NCBI GenBank assembly: GCA_052143095.1
Contig: JBKQTR010000193.1
Coordinates: 1 to 16,067, forward strand
Reading direction: 5' to 3'
Length of the DNA: 16,067 bases
Source of the DNA: DAHUYF01 sp052143095
GTDB lineage: Bacteria > Pseudomonadota > Alphaproteobacteria > ATCC43930 > CGMCC-115725
Below the pieces are notes generated by a model, which worked only from the letters and a program-made list of their open reading frames with translations, searched no databases and had not been told where the DNA came from. Shown piece by piece: positions 13,330 through 16,067 of this stretch; the stretch's first letter is position 1; the number at the start of each line of letters is the position of its first letter. The position numbers were made by a program, and so were the translations under genes.

Positions 13330-15606
13330 ATGGGAGCGTTCGAGCATCGCACCGTCGGGCGGCGCCTGCCGCGGATTGACGGCATCGGCAAGGTGACCGG
13401 CACGCATGTCTACGCGACCGACTTCGCGCTCCCCGGCATGTTGTTCGGCAAAGTGCTGCGCAGCCCCGTGCCGCATGCGGCCATTAAGCGGCTCGATACC
13501 GGCCGCGCGCGCGCCCTTCCCGGCGTCAAGGCGGTCATTACGGCTGCCGACATTCCATCCGTGCGCTTCGGCCAGGCGGTGAAGGACACAACCGTTTTCG
13601 CCACCGACCGCGTCCGGTTCGCCGGGCATCCGATTGCGGCGGTGGCGGCGACGACGCTCGAGATTGCCGAGCGGGCGCTCGCCGCCGTCGAGGTCGAGTT
13701 CGACGCCTTGCCGGCCATCTTCGACCCCGAGGCGGCGTTGGCCGAGGGCGCGCCGCTGCTGCATCCCGACTGGCGGTCCTACAAGGCACTCCCCGTAATC
13801 GCCCGCGACGGCAACATCGCCGGCCGGGCGCGCATCCATTCCGGCGACGTTGAGGTGGGGTTTGCCGAGGCCTACCGCGTCTACGAGAACCGGTTTACCA
13901 CGCCGCTCGTCCATCCCGGCTATACCGAGCCACGCGCCGCGGTCGCCGCATGGGACGGAAATGGGACCGTGACCGTCTGGTCGAACACGCAGCTGCCCTT
14001 CGACATGCAGAACACGCTGGCCGAGATTCTCGATCTTCCAGCCGCGAAGGTGCGCGTTCTCGTGCCCGGCATCGGCGGCGGCTTCGGCGGCAAGCTTCGG
14101 GTCGGCGTCGAGCATTACACTGCCTTGCTCGCGCGCCGGACCGGTCGGCCGGTCAAGATCGTGACAACCAGCGAGGAGGAGCTGACGGCGGCCTATCCGC
14201 GGCAAGCTACCGTCATCACCTTGAAGACCGGCGTGGCGCGCGACGGGACGCTCATCGCCAAGGAGGGCAAGATCGTCCTCGATTGTGGCGCATTCGCGGG
14301 CTCGGGACCGGGCACCGCGGCGATCTCCATGCAGATCCTCGCCGGACCCTACCGGACGCCCCATCTTCGGCTCGAGAGCCTCGCGGTCTATACCAATAAG
14401 GTGCCGAGCGGCTCGTTCCGTGCGCCAGCGGGGCCGATGGCGAATTTCGCCGTCGAGTGCCAGATGGACATGATTGCCGAGGATCTCGGCATCGATCCGC
14501 TCGAGCTTCGCCTCAAGAACGTCGTGCGCGAGGGCGACACCGGGCCTTCGGGCGAGGTGCTGAAGGCGGTCAGTATAGAGGAATGCCTGCGGAAGGTGGC
14601 GGCGGCCATCGATTGGCAGAATCGGAAGCCTGCGCCCGGACGCGGTAAGGGCATCGCGTGCAGCTGGTGGATGACTACGGGCGGCTCCTCGGGCGTCTAT
14701 GTCAGGATAAATCCGGACGGGACCGCGACGCTCATCAGCGGCGCTGTCGAGATCGGCACCGGTGCCTTGACCGGTGCCGCTCAGGTGCTGGCGGAGGAAT
14801 TGTCGCTAGACCTGCAGGACATCAACGTCGCCGCTATCGACACGCAGGCGACGCCGTTCGACTACGGTGCCCAAGGGAGCCGGACCGCCTTCTCCGTCGG
14901 CAACGCCTGCATCGCCGCTGCCGCCGATCTGCGCCGGCAGATGTTTGACATCGCCGCCAAGGCGCTCGGCGTCCCCAGCGACGGCGTGGTGTTGCGCGAT
15001 AAATGCGTCGTCGCCGGCGACAAACGCCTCGCCATCGCCGAGATCGCGCGCCTGTCGCAGCTTTCGGGCGGCGGCTTGATCGCGCATGGCACGGCGATCT
15101 CGCCGATGCCGACCTATGAACCCACGCGCGTCGAAAATCATCCGCTGCCAGCGTGGAACACGCCGAGCTTCCATGCTCATGCCGTCGACCAGTCGGTCGA
15201 CGGCACCACCGGCGAGATCTTGATCAACCGCTACGTCGTCGCGCAAGACGTTGGCTTTGCCATCAACCCGACCTATGTGGAGGGGCAGATCGAGGGCGGC
15301 GTGGCGCAAGGGCTGGGCGAGGCGCTCTCCGAAGAGATCGTCTATCGCGACGGCCGCGTGGCGAATGCGAACCTCACCGACTACAAGATGCCGACGGCGC
15401 TCGACGTGCCGCGCGTGCAATCGATCCTGGTCGAATGTCCGAGTGCGGCCGGCCCTTACGGCGCTAAAGGGGTCGGCGAGCCGCCCTGCATCGAGCCGCC
15501 CGCGGCGGTTGCCAACGCCGTCGCGGCGGCGACCGGCATTTGGATCTCGTCCCTGCCGATCACTGCGGAAAAGATCGCGCTCAAGCTGGGCGGCGAGAAC
15601 CGATGA
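13330..15606 (+). CDS. Molybdenum hydroxylase Moco-binding large subunit
   Basis: A 758-residue xanthine-dehydrogenase-family catalytic subunit. I chose the ATG at 13330 because GAGG lies eight bases upstream; the ATG at 13312 (six residues longer, overlapping the small subunit by 14 bases) is the alternative. Seen: the N-terminal hammerhead domain beginning VGRRLPRIDGIGKVTG, the Moco motif GIGGGFGGK (about 247-255), FRAPAGP followed by MDMIAEDLGIDPLELRLKN, GAQGSRTAFSVGNA, and the C-terminal GAKGVGE with the catalytic Glu at about 717. The CO-dehydrogenase active-site loop (VAYRC-type, S-selanylcysteine) is absent, so the enzyme should hydroxylate a heterocycle or aldehyde with water as oxygen source. 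Substrate unknown. No XdhC-type sulfuration chaperone is encoded nearby. Its stop overlaps the sulfur-carrier gene (ATGA). Confidence 0.94.
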   Translation: MGAFEHRTVGRRLPRIDGIGKVTGTHVYATDFALPGMLFGKVLRSPVPHAAIKRLDTGRARALPGVKAVITAADIPSVRFGQAVKDTTVFATDRVRFAGHPIAAVAATTLEIAERALAAVEVEFDALPAIFDPEAALAEGAPLLHPDWRSYKALPVIARDGNIAGRARIHSGDVEVGFAEAYRVYENRFTTPLVHPGYTEPRAAVAAWDGNGTVTVWSNTQLPFDMQNTLAEILDLPAAKVRVLVPGIGGGFGGKLRVGVEHYTALLARRTGRPVKIVTTSEEELTAAYPRQATVITLKTGVARDGTLIAKEGKIVLDCGAFAGSGPGTAAISMQILAGPYRTPHLRLESLAVYTNKVPSGSFRAPAGPMANFAVECQMDMIAEDLGIDPLELRLKNVVREGDTGPSGEVLKAVSIEECLRKVAAAIDWQNRKPAPGRGKGIACSWWMTTGGSSGVYVRINPDGTATLISGAVEIGTGALTGAAQVLAEELSLDLQDINVAAIDTQATPFDYGAQGSRTAFSVGNACIAAAADLRRQMFDIAAKALGVPSDGVVLRDKCVVAGDKRLAIAEIARLSQLSGGGLIAHGTAISPMPTYEPTRVENHPLPAWNTPSFHAHAVDQSVDGTTGEILINRYVVAQDVGFAINPTYVEGQIEGGVAQGLGEALSEEIVYRDGRVANANLTDYKMPTALDVPRVQSILVECPSAAGPYGAKGVGEPPCIEPPAAVANAVAAATGIWISSLPITAEKIALKLGGENR

Positions 15607-15836
15607 TCGAGGTCACGGTGACAATGCATGGCAACCTGCGCCGCTTCCTGCCGGAAGGGCGGGCGTCCACTACGCTTCGCGTGCCGGAAGGAACGACGCT
15701 CCGGCAAGTGATCGAGATGGTTCATGCACACGACCATGTGTGGCTCGTCGCCGTCAATGGCACGGCGGCATCGGCCGCGGCGACGGTATCGGCAGGCGAT
15801 GCCGTCGACTTGTACGAGCAACTCGAGGGGGGCTAG
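15603..15836 (+). CDS. MoaD/ThiS-family sulfur carrier ending in Gly-Gly
   Basis: A 77-residue ubiquitin-like (beta-grasp) protein. Seen: MIEVTVTMHGNLRRFLPEG, then LRVPEGTTLRQVIEM, LVAVNGTAA, a SAGDAVDLYEQL turn and the C terminus EGG, so the di-glycine tail needed for adenylation and thiocarboxylation is intact. MoaD serves molybdopterin synthase and ThiS serves thiazole synthesis; related carriers give sulfur to dedicated pathways. The ATG overlaps the Moco subunit stop (ATGA, 15603-15606), which ties it to the molybdenum hydroxylase. A cofactor role (supplying dithiolene sulfur) or a role in accepting or donating substrate sulfur are both possible; no MoaE, E1-like activating enzyme or XdhC is in the window. 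An in-frame extension upstream to 15540 lies in the Moco gene and is unlikely. Last gene of the operon. Confidence 0.88.
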   Translation: MIEVTVTMHGNLRRFLPEGRASTTLRVPEGTTLRQVIEMVHAHDHVWLVAVNGTAASAAATVSAGDAVDLYEQLEGG

Positions 15837-15879
15837 GCCATCTTCTGCCCTGCTGAACCACCGCTCCACCGCAGCAGGT

Positions 15880-15948
15880 CTCCCGATCGCTCAGACCCTC
15901 GATCCGGACCGCGCGACGAACTCGCCCGTAAAGCTCCACGACCTTCAT
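15880..15948 (-). pseudogene. Truncated IS21-type transposase (IstA) N terminus
   Basis: On the minus strand a start ATG at 15948, preceded by AGGAGGG, opens MKVVELYGRVRRAV followed by RIEGLSDRE. This strongly recalls the N terminus of IS21-family IstA proteins in alpha- and betaproteobacteria (pattern VELYARVRRAV-EG-SxREAA). After about 23 codons the similarity stops: the expected helix-turn-helix continuation is replaced by unrelated sequence, a stop codon follows at about 15838, and the frame runs into the end of the sulfur-carrier gene. So this is a decapitated remnant, not a working transposase. Family call rests on a short stretch and memory of the family; moderate confidence. Confidence 0.65.
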
Positions 15949-15954
15949 CCCTCC

Positions 15955-16067
15955 TGTCCCTACCGAGAATTTCATCCGTAGTGGCTTGCGGTCGCGGATC
16001 GGGTAATCTGCTGCGGGATGATCGATGGTCTGAAGCTTCTGGCATGCTTCGTGGTCTCGCTGTTCAG
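15955..16067 (-). repeat. Right copy of 113-bp inverted repeat, IS21-like end
   Basis: Reverse complement of 34-146 with 5 substitutions. It runs to the last base of the window, so the true outer limit is unseen. It lies directly upstream of the IstA-like fragment (six bases from repeat edge to the ATG), as the left end and promoter region of an IS21-type element would. Both copies point inward, toward the gene cluster. The window ending exactly in this repeat could also mean that an assembly stopped at a multi-copy sequence. Confidence 0.85.

Noticed and set aside
13330..15606. Large subunit as a carbon monoxide dehydrogenase (CoxL), given the cox-like gene order
   Set aside because: The CoxL active-site loop with the S-selanylcysteine is absent; the subunit order is shared by many molybdenum hydroxylases.
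15849..15878. Inverted repeat CCTGCTG...CAGCAGG after the sulfur-carrier gene, as a terminator
   Set aside because: Seven-bp arms around a 16-base loop with no T-tract; it sits at the IS-fragment border. I see no convincing terminator for the right-going operon inside the window.
15838..16067. A functional IS21 transposase
   Set aside because: Only about 23 N-terminal codons are recognisable, the DNA-binding and catalytic regions are missing, and there is no istB.

Overview
The window is GC-rich and almost fully coding. The genes resemble alphaproteobacterial (Hyphomicrobiales-like) catabolic genes. This taxonomic guess rests on base composition, an IS21-like fragment and family resemblance only. 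No rRNA, tRNA or CRISPR array is visible. The window looks like one self-contained catabolic island: two divergent operons leave a shared control region at about 6936-7112, and the whole is bracketed by a near-identical 113-bp inverted repeat (34-146 and 15955-16067). The right copy runs on into the first codons of an IS21-type transposase.

Left-going operon (minus strand, 6935 down to 289): a Tat-exported family 5 solute-binding protein, two Opp/Dpp-type permeases, two Opp/Dpp ATPases, a small REDY/HapK-like protein and a short-chain dehydrogenase. An intrinsic terminator follows at 250-283. A GC hairpin sits between the binding protein and the first permease.

Right-going operon (plus strand, 7113 to 15836): an IclR regulator, a DUF917 / S-methyl-thiohydantoin-desulfurase-family protein, a short hydantoinase/oxoprolinase-A-type protein, a second HapK-like protein, an LLM-class flavin (or F420) oxidoreductase, a three-subunit molybdenum hydroxylase (FAD, 2[2Fe-2S], Moco subunits) and a MoaD/ThiS-like sulfur carrier ending in Gly-Gly. 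Most junctions are ATGA, GTGA or similar overlaps, so each arm is probably one transcription unit.

Inferred working model: the Dpp-type transporter imports a small, probably nitrogen-containing (hydantoin, lactam, N-heterocycle or thio-analogue) compound. The molybdenum hydroxylase and LLM enzyme oxidise it, the DUF917/HyuA pair acts on a cyclic amide or thio-amide, and the SDR handles a carbonyl or alcohol intermediate. The HapK-like proteins, one per arm, have no assigned step. IclR presumably senses substrate or intermediate and controls both arms. The substrate cannot be read from sequence. The gene combination matches no pathway I can name, so the island itself is the best candidate for an undescribed system.
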